Positions 25,921 to 34,790 of a stretch of 34,916 bases of DNA are shown here, one piece after another (position 1 is the stretch's first letter; each line of letters begins with the position of its first letter). This DNA comes from a candidate division WOR-3 bacterium (GTDB lineage Bacteria > Hydrothermota > Tepidihabitantia > SM23-42). The position numbers and the translations under genes were made by a program. The notes under the pieces are model-generated. The model searched no databases, was not told the origin of the DNA, and was given only the letters and a program-made list of their open reading frames with translations. The stretch covers positions 1 to 34,916 of the forward strand of contig JAOUFJ010000028.1 in assembly GCA_029858255.1 (NCBI GenBank), in the 5' to 3' direction.

Positions 25921-26760
25921 TTATATTATTGCAGTTTTGTGTCTTGCAACATGGCAGTTAATGTTTACCGCTACGGGGAATGAGGCGATATGGCGGGGAT
26001 GAGTTTCGATGAATACATCCAGCGCAGTGATTCTGCCCCCTAAACCCATAGGTCCTATGCCAAGCTTGTTTATCCTTTGAAGAAGCTCTGTTTCAACGTC
26101 CGCATAGAAGGGGTCAGGATGTCTTTCTCCGATATTTCTCAACAATGCTTTCTTTGCCAGAAAGGCCACATATTCAAACGTACCACCTATGCCCACACCG
26201 ACAACTATAGGCGGACAAGGATTTGCACTTGAACGCAATACTCGGTCGATTACGAAGTCTTTCACTCCCTCTATGCCGTCGGCTGGTTTTCCCATTCTGA
26301 CCTCGCTCATATTTTCACTGCCGCCACCCTTTGGTGCAACCGTGATTTTTATCTTATCGCCGGGAACAAGCGTAGTGTGAACGATTGCGGGTGTATTATC
26401 ACCGGTGTTCTTGCCCTTGATCGGATCCGAGACAATCGATTTCCTTAGGTACCCCTCTGTATACCCCTTACGAACACCTTCATTGATTGCATCAATGATA
26501 TTACCTTTAACGTAGACCTCAGTGCCCAGGTCCAGAAAGACGACCGCAAACCCACAATCCTGGCATATGGGGATATCTTCTTGTTTGGCGATTTCGGCAT
26601 TTTGCAGCAATTGATTCAGAATGTCTTTGCCGGTTGCCGATTCTTCCCTTTTCAATCCGTCCTTGAATGCCTTGATGACGTCATCGCCCAAATAATAGTT
26701 TGCCTCCATACAGAGACGTGCGACTTTGTCAACGATAGCTTGAAATGGCACTTCCCTCAT
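25921..26760 (-). CDS. fumA: Class I fumarate hydratase, alpha subunit
   Basis: Large subunit (279 aa) that holds the 4Fe-4S cluster of the fumarase. Cluster cysteines appear in ICQDCGFAVVF, NPCPPIVVGVG and NINCHVARHK. Other family blocks are IVHTTLVPGDKI, APKGGGSENMS and GPMGLGGRITALDV. I start at ATG 26760: AAAGGAG lies 6 nt upstream, and the protein then begins MREVPFQAIVDKV as in relatives. An in-frame GTG/ATG further upstream (26847) would run through the hairpin-rich leader. The leader may be regulated (see hairpins). Confidence 0.93.
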   Translation of the reverse strand: MREVPFQAIVDKVARLCMEANYYLGDDVIKAFKDGLKREESATGKDILNQLLQNAEIAKQEDIPICQDCGFAVVFLDLGTEVYVKGNIIDAINEGVRKGYTEGYLRKSIVSDPIKGKNTGDNTPAIVHTTLVPGDKIKITVAPKGGGSENMSEVRMGKPADGIEGVKDFVIDRVLRSSANPCPPIVVGVGIGGTFEYVAFLAKKALLRNIGERHPDPFYADVETELLQRINKLGIGPMGLGGRITALDVFIETHPRHIASFPVAVNINCHVARHKTAII

Positions 26761-26773
26761 TTGCTCTCCTTTA

Positions 26774-26830
26774 AGCCCAATGGGCTCTGACGGTTTCAGT
26801 AACCGTCTCAGGGTTACGATATCCGTATCG
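26774..26830 (-). promoter_or_regulatory. fumA leader with mutually exclusive hairpins
   Basis: Three short stems sit in the leader. On the plus strand: CGATA/TATCG (26817-26821 with 26826-26830), GACGGTT/AACCGTC (26789-26795 with 26801-26807) and AGCCC/GGGCT (26774-26778 with 26782-26786), the last 1 nt from the Shine-Dalgarno complement (26766-26772). A competing stem, GTAACC (26799-26804) with GGTTAC (26812-26817), uses one arm of the second hairpin, so only one can form. That is the logic of a translational or attenuation switch, but no known riboswitch was recognised. Confidence 0.4.
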
Positions 26831-26894
26831 CATTTCCACACCCCCAACCCTCATACGATCTCTGCACAGCATCATGATTCTATACAATTGATTT

Positions 26895-27542
26895 TTACTT
26901 GGTCGGTGCCAGCACGTAGATCTTGGTTGTAGGGGGAAGATTTTGCTTGCTTACTTCCAATTCGCCTTCTACTTTCTTGATATCTTTGCCTTTTGTGAAA
27001 TCTTCAACCGGTGCGATTGGGAAGCCGCACTTATCAGTCTTGAAGTGCATGGGTATAACAACCTTTGGTTTTAGAATATCGATGACGGTTTCTGCATTTT
27101 TCGCACCAATCGTAAAATACCCGCCAACCGGGATCAACAAAATATCCACTTTGCCTATTTTTGTGGCATCCTCAACAGACAGAGCATGACCAAGGTCACC
27201 GAGATGGACTACATTCAGACCATCGATGAGCATGTTGTAGATTGTGTTCACGCCTCTCTCTTTTCCCCCGCTCTCGTCATGATGAACCTGAACGCCTTTG
27301 ATCTTGATACCCTCAACCTCTTTTTCTCCGGTTCCCCTTACGAATGATGGATCACCTGCTATCGCTGTTTCGTTGTGATCGTCATGTTCATGGGATATCG
27401 ATACGATATTCGCTTCTTCGGTTATCGGCTCGTATTTTATACCTCCATCAAAACAGCCTGGTTTATACGGATCAGTGATGATCCTGACACCTGCCTCCGA
27501 TGTGATGAGGAATGCCGCATGACCCAAAAATAATATCTTCAT
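26895..27542 (-). CDS. UPF0173 metal-dependent hydrolase
   Basis: Metallo-beta-lactamase-fold protein of the UPF0173/YtkL-like group, 215 aa. Metal ligands are visible: the HxHxDH-type motif as SHEHDDHNE, then HHDESGG, GDLGH and a late PMHFKTD. Start ATG 27542 gives the standard opening MKILFLGHAAFLI and has AAAGGAG 8 nt upstream; a 20-codon N-terminal extension would overlap the leader. The physiological substrate of the family is unknown. It may be cotranscribed with fumA, whose leader begins about 50 nt downstream. Confidence 0.9.
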   Translation of the reverse strand: MKILFLGHAAFLITSEAGVRIITDPYKPGCFDGGIKYEPITEEANIVSISHEHDDHNETAIAGDPSFVRGTGEKEVEGIKIKGVQVHHDESGGKERGVNTIYNMLIDGLNVVHLGDLGHALSVEDATKIGKVDILLIPVGGYFTIGAKNAETVIDILKPKVVIPMHFKTDKCGFPIAPVEDFTKGKDIKKVEGELEVSKQNLPPTTKIYVLAPTK

Positions 27543-27605
27543 GGTAGGACTCCTTTCACTGGCCGATAGAATATTGCCATCGTTGTTGAACGAATGATTC
27601 AATCT

Positions 27606-27633
27606 ATTATAGCATATCCGCGGGCAAAATCAA
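27606..27633 (-). promoter_or_regulatory. UPF0173 gene promoter
   Basis: Minus strand: TTGATT (27633-27628), 16-bp spacer, TATAAT (27611-27606). It gives a leader of about 57 nt with AAAGGAG, so a conventional mRNA. The -35 box is 16 bp from that of the divergent recR gene. Confidence 0.75.
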
Positions 27634-27649
27634 GACCGTTTTTGCGGTG

Positions 27650-27678
27650 TTGACTATTAAGGGTATTTTCACTAGAAT
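27650..27678 (+). promoter_or_regulatory. recR promoter, leaderless arrangement
   Basis: TTGACT (27650-27655), 17-bp spacer, TAGAAT (27673-27678), then 5 nt to ATG 27684. No Shine-Dalgarno is possible upstream. Confidence 0.7.
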
Positions 27679-27683
27679 AATCC

Positions 27684-28271
27684 ATGGCTTTGCTCGGGGA
27701 TTTGATTGAGAAACTGCAGTGGTTACCTGGTATCGGCAGAAAATCAGCACAGCGTATCGCCTTCTATCTGCAGAAGATGGATACGAAGAGGGTGCAGGAA
27801 TTGGCCGATGCTATCATAAGGGCACGCACCAGGCTAAAAGAGTGCTCGGTCTGTCATAATCTCAGCGAAAAGAGCCCGTGTGAAATCTGTAATGACAGCG
27901 GCCGCGAAAAAGACAAGCTGTGCGTGGTCGAGCAGCCTTCCGATGTTATGGTCATCGAGAAGACGAGCGAATACCGAGGTGTCTATCATGTTATCCATGG
28001 AGTCATTTCGCCGATCGATAACATCGGGCCAGAAGATCTGCGCATCGATTCGCTCATTGGCAGACTTAAGGGCGATAATATTAACGAAGTGATCATTGCA
28101 ACGAATCCAACTACTGAAGGTGATGTGACCGCGATCTATATCGCCAAGCTGATAAGACCGCTAGGAATCAAGGTCACGCGAATCGCTCGCGGCTTGCCTA
28201 TGGGCAGCGATCTCGACCTCGCAGACTCGACGACGCTCTCGAGGGCACTAGAAGGAAGGAGCGAACTCTAA
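27684..28271 (+). CDS. recR: Recombination mediator protein RecR
   Basis: RecR (195 aa), partner of RecF/RecO, loads RecA on gapped DNA. The N-terminal helix-hairpin-helix has LPGIGRKSAQRIAFYL. The zinc finger is CSVCHNLSEKSPCEIC (about 54-69). The Toprim domain follows (LCVVEQPSDVMVIEKTSEYRGVYHVIHGVISP, VIIATNPTTEGDVTAIYIAKL), and the C-terminus has the Walker-like ARGLPMGSDLDLADSTTLSRALEGR. Length is normal. The usual neighbours dnaX and ybaB are absent. A perfect 11-bp hairpin overlaps the stop codon. Confidence 0.97.
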   Translation: MALLGDLIEKLQWLPGIGRKSAQRIAFYLQKMDTKRVQELADAIIRARTRLKECSVCHNLSEKSPCEICNDSGREKDKLCVVEQPSDVMVIEKTSEYRGVYHVIHGVISPIDNIGPEDLRIDSLIGRLKGDNINEVIIATNPTTEGDVTAIYIAKLIRPLGIKVTRIARGLPMGSDLDLADSTTLSRALEGRSEL

Positions 28272-28292
28272 TTCGCAAAAGGCGAATTAGAG
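28266..28292. terminator. Perfect 11-bp hairpin over the recR stop codon
   Basis: CTCTAATTCGC (28266-28276) pairs with GCGAATTAGAG (28282-28292) around AAAAG. The recR TAA (28269-28271) is inside the left arm. No T-run follows, so as a terminator it is incomplete; it may protect the 3' end instead. It could act on either strand. Confidence 0.45.
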
Positions 28293-28489
28293 CTAAAATC
28301 CCAAATTCTAATATCTAAATCCTAAATAATACCAAAATTCAAAAAACAAAATACAAAATAACATCGGTGAGCAGAACGCCAAACTACATCACTTCAAATT
28401 TGCTGGTTTGAAATTCGAATTTTGATATTTATATTTGTTTAGTATTTCGGATTCAGTGCTTCGGATTTATCTGAGCGTCAGTGAAGAGT
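28293..28489. repeat. AT-rich degenerate intergenic repeat
   Basis: Gene-free AT-rich stretch of recurring words (AAATTC, TTCAAATTTG, ATTTCGGATT, GTGCTTCGGATTTA). The last, at 28456-28469, is identical to 278-291 near the window start. It lies exactly where the ribosomal operon ends after rpsN, so it may mark a rearrangement junction or be just a dispersed spacer family. Confidence 0.5.
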
Positions 28490-28675
28490 CTACCAGGTTG
28501 CTTTTCTAACGCCCGGTATCTCGCCCTTGAGAGCAAGCTCGCGGAAGCAGATACGGCACAAACCAAATTTACGGTAATAGGCACGTGCCCGGCCGCATCT
28601 GAAACAGCGATTATACTGTCGTGTTTTATGTTTTTGGGTTTTCTTTTGCTTGTTGATTAAAGCTAAAGTTGCCAT
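28490..28675 (-). CDS. rpsN: Ribosomal protein uS14, zinc-binding type Z
   Basis: Short S14 (61 aa), the zinc-ribbon form, with Cys ligands in [20 protein letters not shown] (24, 27, 40, 43). It sits in the 30S head near the mRNA/tRNA path. It is the last gene of the operon here; in most bacteria rpsH, rplF, rplR, rpsE, rpmD, rplO and secY would follow. The 3' end faces recR across 218 nt. Confidence 0.97.
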   Translation of the reverse strand: MATLALINKQKKTQKHKTRQYNRCFRCGRARAYYRKFGLCRICFRELALKGEIPGVRKATW

Positions 28676-28684
28676 TTAACTCCT

Positions 28685-29269
28685 TTACTTTTTCCTTTCA
28701 AAGGGCATGCCCATTCCTTCCAGTAGTGCAAGGGCATCTTCGTCTTTTTTTGCCGAAGTGACAATCGCGATATCCATGCCGAATACCTTTTTTATTTTAT
28801 CATATTCGATCTCGGGGAATATGGTCTGTTCAGATAGCCCTACGTTATAGCTACCACGTCCATCAAAGGAATCTCTTGAGAATCCGCGGAAGTCTCTTAT
28901 TCTTGGTGCGGCAAAGCTCACAAAGCGATCGAAGAATTCGTACATCCGGATTCCCCGGAGCGTGGTCTTGAGGCCTATGACCATTCCCTTGCGTATCTTG
29001 AAATTAGAGATCGGACGTTTGGCTTTTGTCTGTACGGGGACCTGTCCTGTTATCCGCGAGAGGTCATCACGGACGATATCTAGGATTTTTGGATCATTCA
29101 CGGCTTCGCCGAGACCGACATTGATGACGATTTTCTTGAGCTGCGGTACTTGATACATGTTAGCGTATCCGAGTTGCTTGACAAGAGTTTGTCTCAGCTC
29201 TTCGAAGAAGAATTGTTTCAATCTTGGTTTGTAATCGCCTTCTTTTTTCTTATTCAAGGCTTTCTCCAC
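28685..29269 (-). CDS. rplE: Ribosomal protein uL5
   Basis: L5 (194 aa) binds 5S rRNA and the central protuberance. Typical blocks are [38 protein letters not shown] and [19 protein letters not shown] 29269 lies 20 nt inside rplX, so it is translationally coupled; a TTG at 29257 is an alternative start. The N-terminal dozen residues ([10 protein letters not shown]) are an extension compared with many L5 proteins, so the later start may be real. Confidence 0.96.
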   Translation of the reverse strand: MEKALNKKKEGDYKPRLKQFFFEELRQTLVKQLGYANMYQVPQLKKIVINVGLGEAVNDPKILDIVRDDLSRITGQVPVQTKAKRPISNFKIRKGMVIGLKTTLRGIRMYEFFDRFVSFAAPRIRDFRGFSRDSFDGRGSYNVGLSEQTIFPEIEYDKIKKVFGMDIAIVTSAKKDEDALALLEGMGMPFERKK

Positions 29270-29594
29270 ATTTCTTGCAGATTCTTACTCGTTTATTTTC
29301 GATTTTTTCCATCCGTACCTTTGCTCTCTTACCGCATTTTGGACAGATCAACATAAGATTTGAAATGTTAACCGGTGCCGGCACAGTTACGATACCTGAA
29401 GGTTTTGCCTGGGAGCGAGCTCGCTGATGTTTCTTGACGAGGTTAACGCCCTCGACAATGGCCATGGTCTTTTCTGGGATTACTTCCAGAACCCGGCCGC
29501 GTCTCTCTCTCTCTTCGCCGGTGATTACTTCAACAAGATCATTCTTCCGTACATGAAATTTTGTTCTTCTTTGTTTATTTTTATCGTCGGTCAT
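29250..29594 (-). CDS. rplX: Ribosomal protein uL24 with zinc-ribbon tail
   Basis: L24 (114 aa), an early assembly protein of 50S. The KOW motif is at the N-terminus (KFHVRKNDLVEVITGEERERRGRVLEVIPE). A C-terminal Cys pair set, CPKCGK and CKKCGE, makes a zinc ribbon as found in many bacterial L24. The end overlaps rplE by 20 nt. Confidence 0.95.
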   Translation of the reverse strand: MTDDKNKQRRTKFHVRKNDLVEVITGEERERRGRVLEVIPEKTMAIVEGVNLVKKHQRARSQAKPSGIVTVPAPVNISNLMLICPKCGKRAKVRMEKIENKRVRICKKCGESLE

Positions 29595-29607
29595 TCAATC
29601 ACTCTCT

Positions 29608-29976
29608 TCATACTACTTCGCTCGCCAGCGACATTATTTTGGTGAATCCCTTTTCTCTCAGTTCGCGTGCGACGGGCCCGAATACTCTCGTGCCTTTCGG
29701 TTCCTTCTGTTCAGTGATTAGTACACATGCATTATCGTCGAATCTCACGTACGAACCATCTATGCGGCGGTATTCTTTCTTTGTGCGCACGATTACGGCC
29801 TTGCCTTTGTCACCTTTCTTGACCGGGGCGTTCGGCATCGCGTCCTTAATGGAAACATTGATGATATCCCCGATGCGACCGTACCGTGTTCTCGAACTGC
29901 CGCTGACTCTTATGCACATCGCCACGCGTGCCCCGGTGTTGTCGCAGACCTTAAGCCGGGAGTATATCTGGATCAC
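29608..29976 (-). CDS. rplN: Ribosomal protein uL14
   Basis: L14 (122 aa) forms part of the subunit interface. The start I prefer is GTG 29976: it gives [18 protein letters not shown], the usual L14 opening and length, it has AAGGAG 6 nt upstream, and it overlaps the rpsQ TGA (GTGA). The upstream ATG 30000 would add eight residues (ASHKENQ-) and overlap rpsQ by 28 nt. Other blocks are [18 protein letters not shown] and [13 protein letters not shown]. Confidence 0.95.
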   Translation of the reverse strand: MIQIYSRLKVCDNTGARVAMCIRVSGSSRTRYGRIGDIINVSIKDAMPNAPVKKGDKGKAVIVRTKKEYRRIDGSYVRFDDNACVLITEQKEPKGTRVFGPVARELREKGFTKIMSLASEVV

Positions 29977-30206
29977 TTGATTCTCCTTATGACTCGCCAA
30001 CGCTTCAGTTTGGATAAAGGCCGTGTTTCCTCGATCATTACCTTGTCCCCGAGTTTGTATTCATTCTTGGCATCGTGTGCGTAAATCTTGGTTCTCTTGC
30101 GCACATATTTCTTATAGAGCGGATGCTTGTCATAGGTGGTGATTCTTACGACCACGGTCTTATCAGGTTTATCGCTGGTTACCGTACCGACTTTCCTCCT
30201 ACGCAC
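29973..30206 (-). CDS. rpsQ: Ribosomal protein uS17
   Basis: S17 (77 aa) is a primary 16S rRNA binder with an OB fold. Signature parts are [35 protein letters not shown] and [20 protein letters not shown]. It overlaps rpmC by 8 nt and rplN by 4 nt. Confidence 0.97.
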   Translation of the reverse strand: MRRRKVGTVTSDKPDKTVVVRITTYDKHPLYKKYVRKRTKIYAHDAKNEYKLGDKVMIEETRPLSKLKRWRVIRRIK

Positions 30207-30453
30207 CTTTTTCTCCTTTCTTAGCCTTCGTTGCCACTTTCTTTGGTTCGAGTAATTTCCTTATTCCCTTTTCGTCTTCGCGCAGTATCGTTTTGATACG
30301 GGCAATGTCTCTGCGTAAAGTGCGCAGCCTCAGTGGGTTCGGGAGTTCTTGAGCACCACGGCGCAATCGCAGGTTGAATGTCTCTCGGTTCAGGCCGTTA
30401 AGCATATCAATAAGTTCTTCACGAGTTTTTTCTCTGATCTCAAAAACCTTCAT
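30199..30453 (-). CDS. rpmC: Ribosomal protein uL29
   Basis: L29 (84 aa) lines the 50S exit tunnel and is part of the trigger factor/SRP docking site. The coiled-coil helical pair is visible ([45 protein letters not shown]). A basic alanine/lysine-rich tail ([13 protein letters not shown]) extends it beyond the typical ~65 residues. It overlaps rplP by 14 nt. Confidence 0.95.
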   Translation of the reverse strand: MKVFEIREKTREELIDMLNGLNRETFNLRLRRGAQELPNPLRLRTLRRDIARIKTILREDEKGIRKLLEPKKVATKAKKGEKGA

Positions 30454-30871
30454 ATCTCACACCAGCTTCCCTCTTCATGAATCTTGTTTTCATCGGCAAT
30501 TTGTTTGCCGCGAGCCTCAGGAGATGTTGAGCTTCATCCGTGCTCATTCCCTCCAGTTCAAATAGAATACGTCCCGGTTTCACAACGCTCACCCAGAATT
30601 CTGGCGCACCCTTGCCTTTGCCCATTCTTGTTTCGGCGGGTTTCTTGGTTACGGGTTTGTCCGGGTATATCCTTACCCATAATTTGCCGCCTTTTTTCAT
30701 CTTGTGGGCTATGGCGACGCGCGATGCTTCGATCTGCCGAGCCGTTACCCATGCGGGTTCCAGTGCAACGAGTCCATATTCGCCAAACGCAACGGAATTG
30801 CCGCTTGTTGCTTTTCCCTTACGGCGTCCCCGGTGATGCTTCCGGTATTTCGTTTTCTTCGGCTCGAGCAT
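30440..30871 (-). CDS. rplP: Ribosomal protein uL16
   Basis: L16 (143 aa) is needed for A-site tRNA accommodation. Standard segments: [41 protein letters not shown] and [23 protein letters not shown]. It overlaps the rpsC stop by 1 nt (TAATG). Confidence 0.97.
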   Translation of the reverse strand: MLEPKKTKYRKHHRGRRKGKATSGNSVAFGEYGLVALEPAWVTARQIEASRVAIAHKMKKGGKLWVRIYPDKPVTKKPAETRMGKGKGAPEFWVSVVKPGRILFELEGMSTDEAQHLLRLAANKLPMKTRFMKREAGVRYEGF

Positions 30872-31494
30872 TAGTGGACATCTCCTTTGTATATCCAGAC
30901 TTTGACACCGACAGTTCCGTAGATTGTAAATGCGGTTGCACAGGCATAGTCTATGTCAGCGTTGATTGTCTGCAGCGGGACCCTGCCTTCGGGATACCAT
31001 TCGGTCCTGGCTATCTCCGAACCGCCTAGTCGGCCGGAACAAGCAACCTTTATGCCGCGGGCGCCGATTTTCATTGCCGATATTATTGCGCGTTTCATTG
31101 CACGTCGATGCGATATCCTCTGTCTTATCTGACGCGTGATATTCTGCGCTACGAGGAAGGCATCGAGCTCCGGCATTCTGATTTCTTCGATGTTAATTGC
31201 CACATCCTTATCTATCAGACTCTTGATCTCTTCTCGGAGTTTCTTGATTTCTTCTCCACCCTTGCCGATAACCTTGCCCGGTTGTGCAGTGTAGACTGAA
31301 ATAATAACACGGTTTGAGAGTCTCCTTATGATAATATCTGAAAGCATTGCATCAGAGAGTCTCTGGTATAGATAACGACGAATCGAATAGTCTTCAGCAA
31401 CGAGCTTTCCATAATTCTGTTGATCGAACCATTTGGATTTCCAGTCCTTGGTAATGCCTAAGCGGAATCCAATCGGATGTGTTTTCTGTCCCAT
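30871..31494 (-). CDS. rpsC: Ribosomal protein uS3
   Basis: S3 (207 aa) lies at the mRNA entry site and contributes helicase activity. It opens [14 protein letters not shown], contains the KH motif ([16 protein letters not shown]) and the conserved [23 protein letters not shown]. It lacks the longer basic tail of E. coli S3 (233 aa). Overlap with rplV is 1 nt. Confidence 0.97.
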   Translation of the reverse strand: MGQKTHPIGFRLGITKDWKSKWFDQQNYGKLVAEDYSIRRYLYQRLSDAMLSDIIIRRLSNRVIISVYTAQPGKVIGKGGEEIKKLREEIKSLIDKDVAINIEEIRMPELDAFLVAQNITRQIRQRISHRRAMKRAIISAMKIGARGIKVACSGRLGGSEIARTEWYPEGRVPLQTINADIDYACATAFTIYGTVGVKVWIYKGDVH

Positions 31495-31859
31495 TAGCCT
31501 CCCTTCTTCTCAATTGGTTTGTATGAATCGACGATTACTCTGATGTGGCAGGTTCTTCTTCTGATCATATCTGCGGTGCCGCGAAACCCCGGTCTCCAGC
31601 GTTTCAGTGCCGGGCCTGCATCGACGCTTGCTTCTTTGACATAGAGTTCACTATCATCAACGCGTAGAGTGCCGACACTGTTTTTGAAATTTGCCACTGC
31701 AGAATTCATGGTTTTTAGAATGGGGATCTTGGATCGGGATGGGTGAAATTGCAGAAGTGCCCGTGCTTCCATCACGCCTTTTCCCCTGATAACATCCAGG
31801 ATCATTTTGACCTTGCGTGGTGATACCCGTTCGTACCTCTTTATCGCGCGTGCGATCAT
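31494..31859 (-). CDS. rplV: Ribosomal protein uL22
   Basis: L22 (121 aa) reaches into the exit tunnel constriction. Recognised by [17 protein letters not shown] near the start and the hairpin portion [25 protein letters not shown], the loop that narrows the tunnel. It overlaps rpsS by 4 nt. Confidence 0.96.
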   Translation of the reverse strand: MIARAIKRYERVSPRKVKMILDVIRGKGVMEARALLQFHPSRSKIPILKTMNSAVANFKNSVGTLRVDDSELYVKEASVDAGPALKRWRPGFRGTADMIRRRTCHIRVIVDSYKPIEKKGG

Positions 31860-32149
31860 CTCTCAAACTCTCTTTCCTTCTCGGCTTTTCTGGTCCCCGA
31901 GTGGATGCGAAAAGTTCTGGTGGGAGAGAATTCACCGAGCTTGTGGCCAACCATTCTTTCGGTTATATAAACCGGGATGAATCGGTTACCATTATGCACT
32001 GCGACGGTAAATCCCACGAACTCCGGTGGAATGATTGAATTTCGTGCCCACGTTTTGATGATTTTTTTCTCGCCGCTGTCAATCAATTTGGAAATTTTCT
32101 TCATTAGTTTGACATCCACATAGGGGCCTTTTTTGAGCGCTCTCGACAT
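31856..32149 (-). CDS. rpsS: Ribosomal protein uS19
   Basis: S19 (97 aa), 30S head, contacts S13 and A-site tRNA. Segments [37 protein letters not shown] and [20 protein letters not shown] are diagnostic. It overlaps rplB by 1 nt. Confidence 0.97.
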   Translation of the reverse strand: MSRALKKGPYVDVKLMKKISKLIDSGEKKIIKTWARNSIIPPEFVGFTVAVHNGNRFIPVYITERMVGHKLGEFSPTRTFRIHSGTRKAEKEREFER

Positions 32150-32973
32150 TACTTTCTCCTTTTAAGAATGAACTTGGATGATGATTTGTTCCTCTTCCGC
32201 GTTTTCTTTCCCTTGGTCAACCAGCCCCATGGTGAAGTTGGCTGGCGGCCTCCGTGTGAACGTCCTTCTCCACCGCCCAGAGGATGATCGATCGGATTCA
32301 TTGCCACACCGCGTACGTACGGGCGAATTCCCATATGACGTTTCCTGCCTGCTTTGCCGATTGAGATACTTGAATGAAGCGTATTCGATACTTTGCCGAT
32401 TGTCGCGCGGCATCTCAAATCGATCAATCTGATCTCCCCGGACGGCATTTTGATATGGGCATACTTACCTTCTTTGGCGAGTATTTGACAAGATAGCCCG
32501 GCGCCTCTTACCAGCTTAGCGCCTTTCATCGGTGCCAGTTCGATTCCGTGGATTTCGACGCCCAGAGGGATGCTCGCAAGCGTCAAGCAATTACCGATCT
32601 TGATCTGCGCATCGTCTCCCGACATTACGGTATCACCGATCTGCAGACCTTCCGGTGCGATGATGTAGCGTTTCTCACCATCTTTATAGCTGATCAACGC
32701 GAGGAGCGCGTTGCGGTTAGGATCATATTCGATCGTTTTCACAGTAGCGGGTATGCTGTTCTTGTCTCTCCTGAAATCAACGATTCTAACCCTCTTTCGA
32801 TGTCCGCCACCTCGGTGCCTTGCCGTGATCCTGCCCAGATTATTTCGGCCGCCGCTTTTCTTTTTGCTGAACGACAGCGATTTCTCAGGTCGGGTTTTGG
32901 TTACGGGCGGCTTATTGACGCTGTAGAACCGGCGCGCGGGTGAAGTGGGCTTATATTTCTTGATTGTCATCAT
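32149..32973 (-). CDS. rplB: Ribosomal protein uL2
   Basis: L2 (274 aa), next to the peptidyl-transferase centre. The conserved [55 protein letters not shown]-type region (here [13 protein letters not shown]) and [15 protein letters not shown] are all present, including the catalytic-site-proximal His. ATG 32973 and a second ATG directly after it are both possible. Overlap with rplW is 4 nt. Confidence 0.97.
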   Translation of the reverse strand: MMTIKKYKPTSPARRFYSVNKPPVTKTRPEKSLSFSKKKSGGRNNLGRITARHRGGGHRKRVRIVDFRRDKNSIPATVKTIEYDPNRNALLALISYKDGEKRYIIAPEGLQIGDTVMSGDDAQIKIGNCLTLASIPLGVEIHGIELAPMKGAKLVRGAGLSCQILAKEGKYAHIKMPSGEIRLIDLRCRATIGKVSNTLHSSISIGKAGRKRHMGIRPYVRGVAMNPIDHPLGGGEGRSHGGRQPTSPWGWLTKGKKTRKRNKSSSKFILKRRK

Positions 32974-33254
32974 GCACCTTCTATCAACTCGATCTTCTGC
33001 CCGGGTTTCAGCGTAACCGTGGCTTTTTTGTATCCTGTCGTGTAGCCAAAGGAGATACCCATTCTTTTCGGCTTGCCGCGGAAATTAGCGGTCTTCACAT
33101 CTGTCACGTTCACGTTGAACAGTCTCTCCACGGCTTCTTTGATCTCCCGTTTGTTCGCCTTCTTCGCGACCTCAAATTGGTAGCAATTCCTTTCCCGCAG
33201 TCGATCTGCTTTCTCGGTTATCAACGCTCTCTTGATTATTCTTTCGTTGCGCAT
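32970..33254 (-). CDS. rplW: Ribosomal protein uL23
   Basis: L23 (94 aa) is the docking site of trigger factor and SRP at the exit tunnel. Seen: [56 protein letters not shown], with the expected late RMG-x-GY region. It overlaps rplD by 19 nt, so both are translated in tight coupling. Confidence 0.96.
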   Translation of the reverse strand: MRNERIIKRALITEKADRLRERNCYQFEVAKKANKREIKEAVERLFNVNVTDVKTANFRGKPKRMGISFGYTTGYKKATVTLKPGQKIELIEGA

Positions 33255-33871
33255 CTCTGCTCCAATTTCTCAAGGCCCTTCCTGGTAATCAACACATATT
33301 CAGCGCTCATTACATCGTAACAATTGATGTCATTTGCCCTCTTTAATTGCACGTTGCGTAAATTGCGGCTCGCCATCAGGATATTCTTCTGCATGGCATC
33401 GACCGCAACGAGGGTTTTCGCTTTGTCGATCTTAATGTCCTTTAATATTTGGACGAAATTTTTGGTTTTGGGCGTATCCAGGTTGATATCTTCGATGACT
33501 AAGATCCTGCTTTCCTGCGCTTTTGCGCTCAGCGACGCAAGGAGGGCGCCCATTTTCTTCTTCTTGGGCATTGAAGTTCTGTAATCTCTTGGTTTAGGAC
33601 CGAAGGTTACACCGCCACCTCGCCAGATCGGCGAGCGCGTGCTACCATGTCTTGCCCAGCCAATACCCTTTTGACGCCAGGGCTTTTTGCCACCGCCCCT
33701 CACTTCGGCTTTTGTTTTAGTGCTGGCTTGTCCCATCCTGCGGTTGTCCATGAGTGCATTTATCGTCTCCCAGATAAGAGCCTCGTTTATCTTCTGGTCG
33801 AATATTTTCTTGCCCAATTCAACGGTTCCGCTTTCTTTGCCGTTTTTGTCAAATAGCTTCGTCTGCATCAT
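33236..33871 (-). CDS. rplD: Ribosomal protein uL4
   Basis: L4 (211 aa) forms the exit tunnel constriction with L22; in E. coli L4 also represses the S10 operon. Conserved loop: GQASTKTKAEVRGGGKKPWRQKGIGWARHGSTRSPIWRGGGVTFGPKPR. Two start ATGs lie in tandem (33871 and 33868); the second is better spaced from AAGGA. The start overlaps rplC by 4 nt. Confidence 0.97.
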   Translation of the reverse strand: MMQTKLFDKNGKESGTVELGKKIFDQKINEALIWETINALMDNRRMGQASTKTKAEVRGGGKKPWRQKGIGWARHGSTRSPIWRGGGVTFGPKPRDYRTSMPKKKKMGALLASLSAKAQESRILVIEDINLDTPKTKNFVQILKDIKIDKAKTLVAVDAMQKNILMASRNLRNVQLKRANDINCYDVMSAEYVLITRKGLEKLEQRCATKE

Positions 33872-34482
33872 TCATCCTTTGTTATTATGAGATAACTGTT
33901 GCGTGCTCCCGGAACCGCGCCTTTCACGTAGAGTATATTTTTCTCTTTCTCTACTTTGATAACCTGTAGATTTTTTACGGTCACTCGTTCATTACCGTAT
34001 CTGCCCGGCATCGTTTTACCCTTCCATATCCTGCCCGGTGATGAGCCGGGACCGGATGAACCGATTCGCCGGTGCGCCATGGAACCATGGGTGGCGGGAC
34101 CACCTTTCCATCCCCATCTTTTAACGCCTCCAGAAAATCCACGGCCTTTGGTCCACCCCGTGACCGAGACTGAATCACCGTCTGCGAAAATCGTCGCATC
34201 AACTTTGTCGCCGGCCTTGTACTTGCTGGTATCGTTCACTCTTATCTCCAGAATACGGGCCGCCGATTCTGTCTTTGATTGCTTGAGATGTCCGCTCAGG
34301 GCTTTGTTCACTTTTTTCCTCGTGCCAAAGCCCAGTTGTATGGCTTTGTAACCATCACGAGTTTCTTCCTTGACCTGCAGAACCGAACACGGCCCTGCTT
34401 GTATCAGGCTGACCGGAGTGACTTCGCCTTTTTCTGTGAATACCTGGGACATGCCGATTTTCCTGCCGACGATTCCGATCAT
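33868..34482 (-). CDS. rplC: Ribosomal protein uL3
   Basis: L3 (204 aa from ATG 34482), an early 50S assembly protein that reaches the peptidyl-transferase centre. I prefer ATG 34482 ([15 protein letters not shown]) over the GTG at 34488 because it gives the usual L3 opening. The long loop has [32 protein letters not shown] and [15 protein letters not shown], diagnostic of L3. Confidence 0.97.
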   Translation of the reverse strand: MIGIVGRKIGMSQVFTEKGEVTPVSLIQAGPCSVLQVKEETRDGYKAIQLGFGTRKKVNKALSGHLKQSKTESAARILEIRVNDTSKYKAGDKVDATIFADGDSVSVTGWTKGRGFSGGVKRWGWKGGPATHGSMAHRRIGSSGPGSSPGRIWKGKTMPGRYGNERVTVKNLQVIKVEKEKNILYVKGAVPGARNSYLIITKDE

Positions 34483-34484
34483 GA

Positions 34485-34790
34485 TCACATCGCCTTCACT
34501 TCGATATATACCCCGGCGGGTATTTCCAGTTTGTTCAAGGCATCGATTATGTCCGGTGTCACATCATTCAGTTCGATGAGCCTCTTGTGCACGCGCAATT
34601 CAAACTGCTCGCGGGATTTCTTGTCGACGTGTGGGGAACGGAGTACCGTGTAGAGTGAACGTTCCGTGGGGAGGGGAACGGGTCCGGCCATGTTGACGCC
34701 AAAACGCTTGACCGTCTCAACGATGGATTTCACCGACTGGTCAAGAATACGGTGATCATATGATTTTAGTCTGATTCTTAGTTTGTTCAT
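34485..34790 (-). CDS. rpsJ: Ribosomal protein uS10
   Basis: S10 (101 aa), also NusE, links the ribosome with the NusG/NusB antitermination complex. Signature: [56 protein letters not shown]. Its ATG overlaps the tuf stop by 1 nt (TAATG), the str/S10 junction of the ancestral arrangement. Confidence 0.98.
   Translation of the reverse strand: MNKLRIRLKSYDHRILDQSVKSIVETVKRFGVNMAGPVPLPTERSLYTVLRSPHVDKKSREQFELRVHKRLIELNDVTPDIIDALNKLEIPAGVYIEVKAM

Noticed and set aside
26761-26847. In-frame upstream extension of fumA to 26847
   Set aside because: The extension would code through the leader hairpins, has no Shine-Dalgarno at its start, and homologous proteins begin near MREVPFQ.
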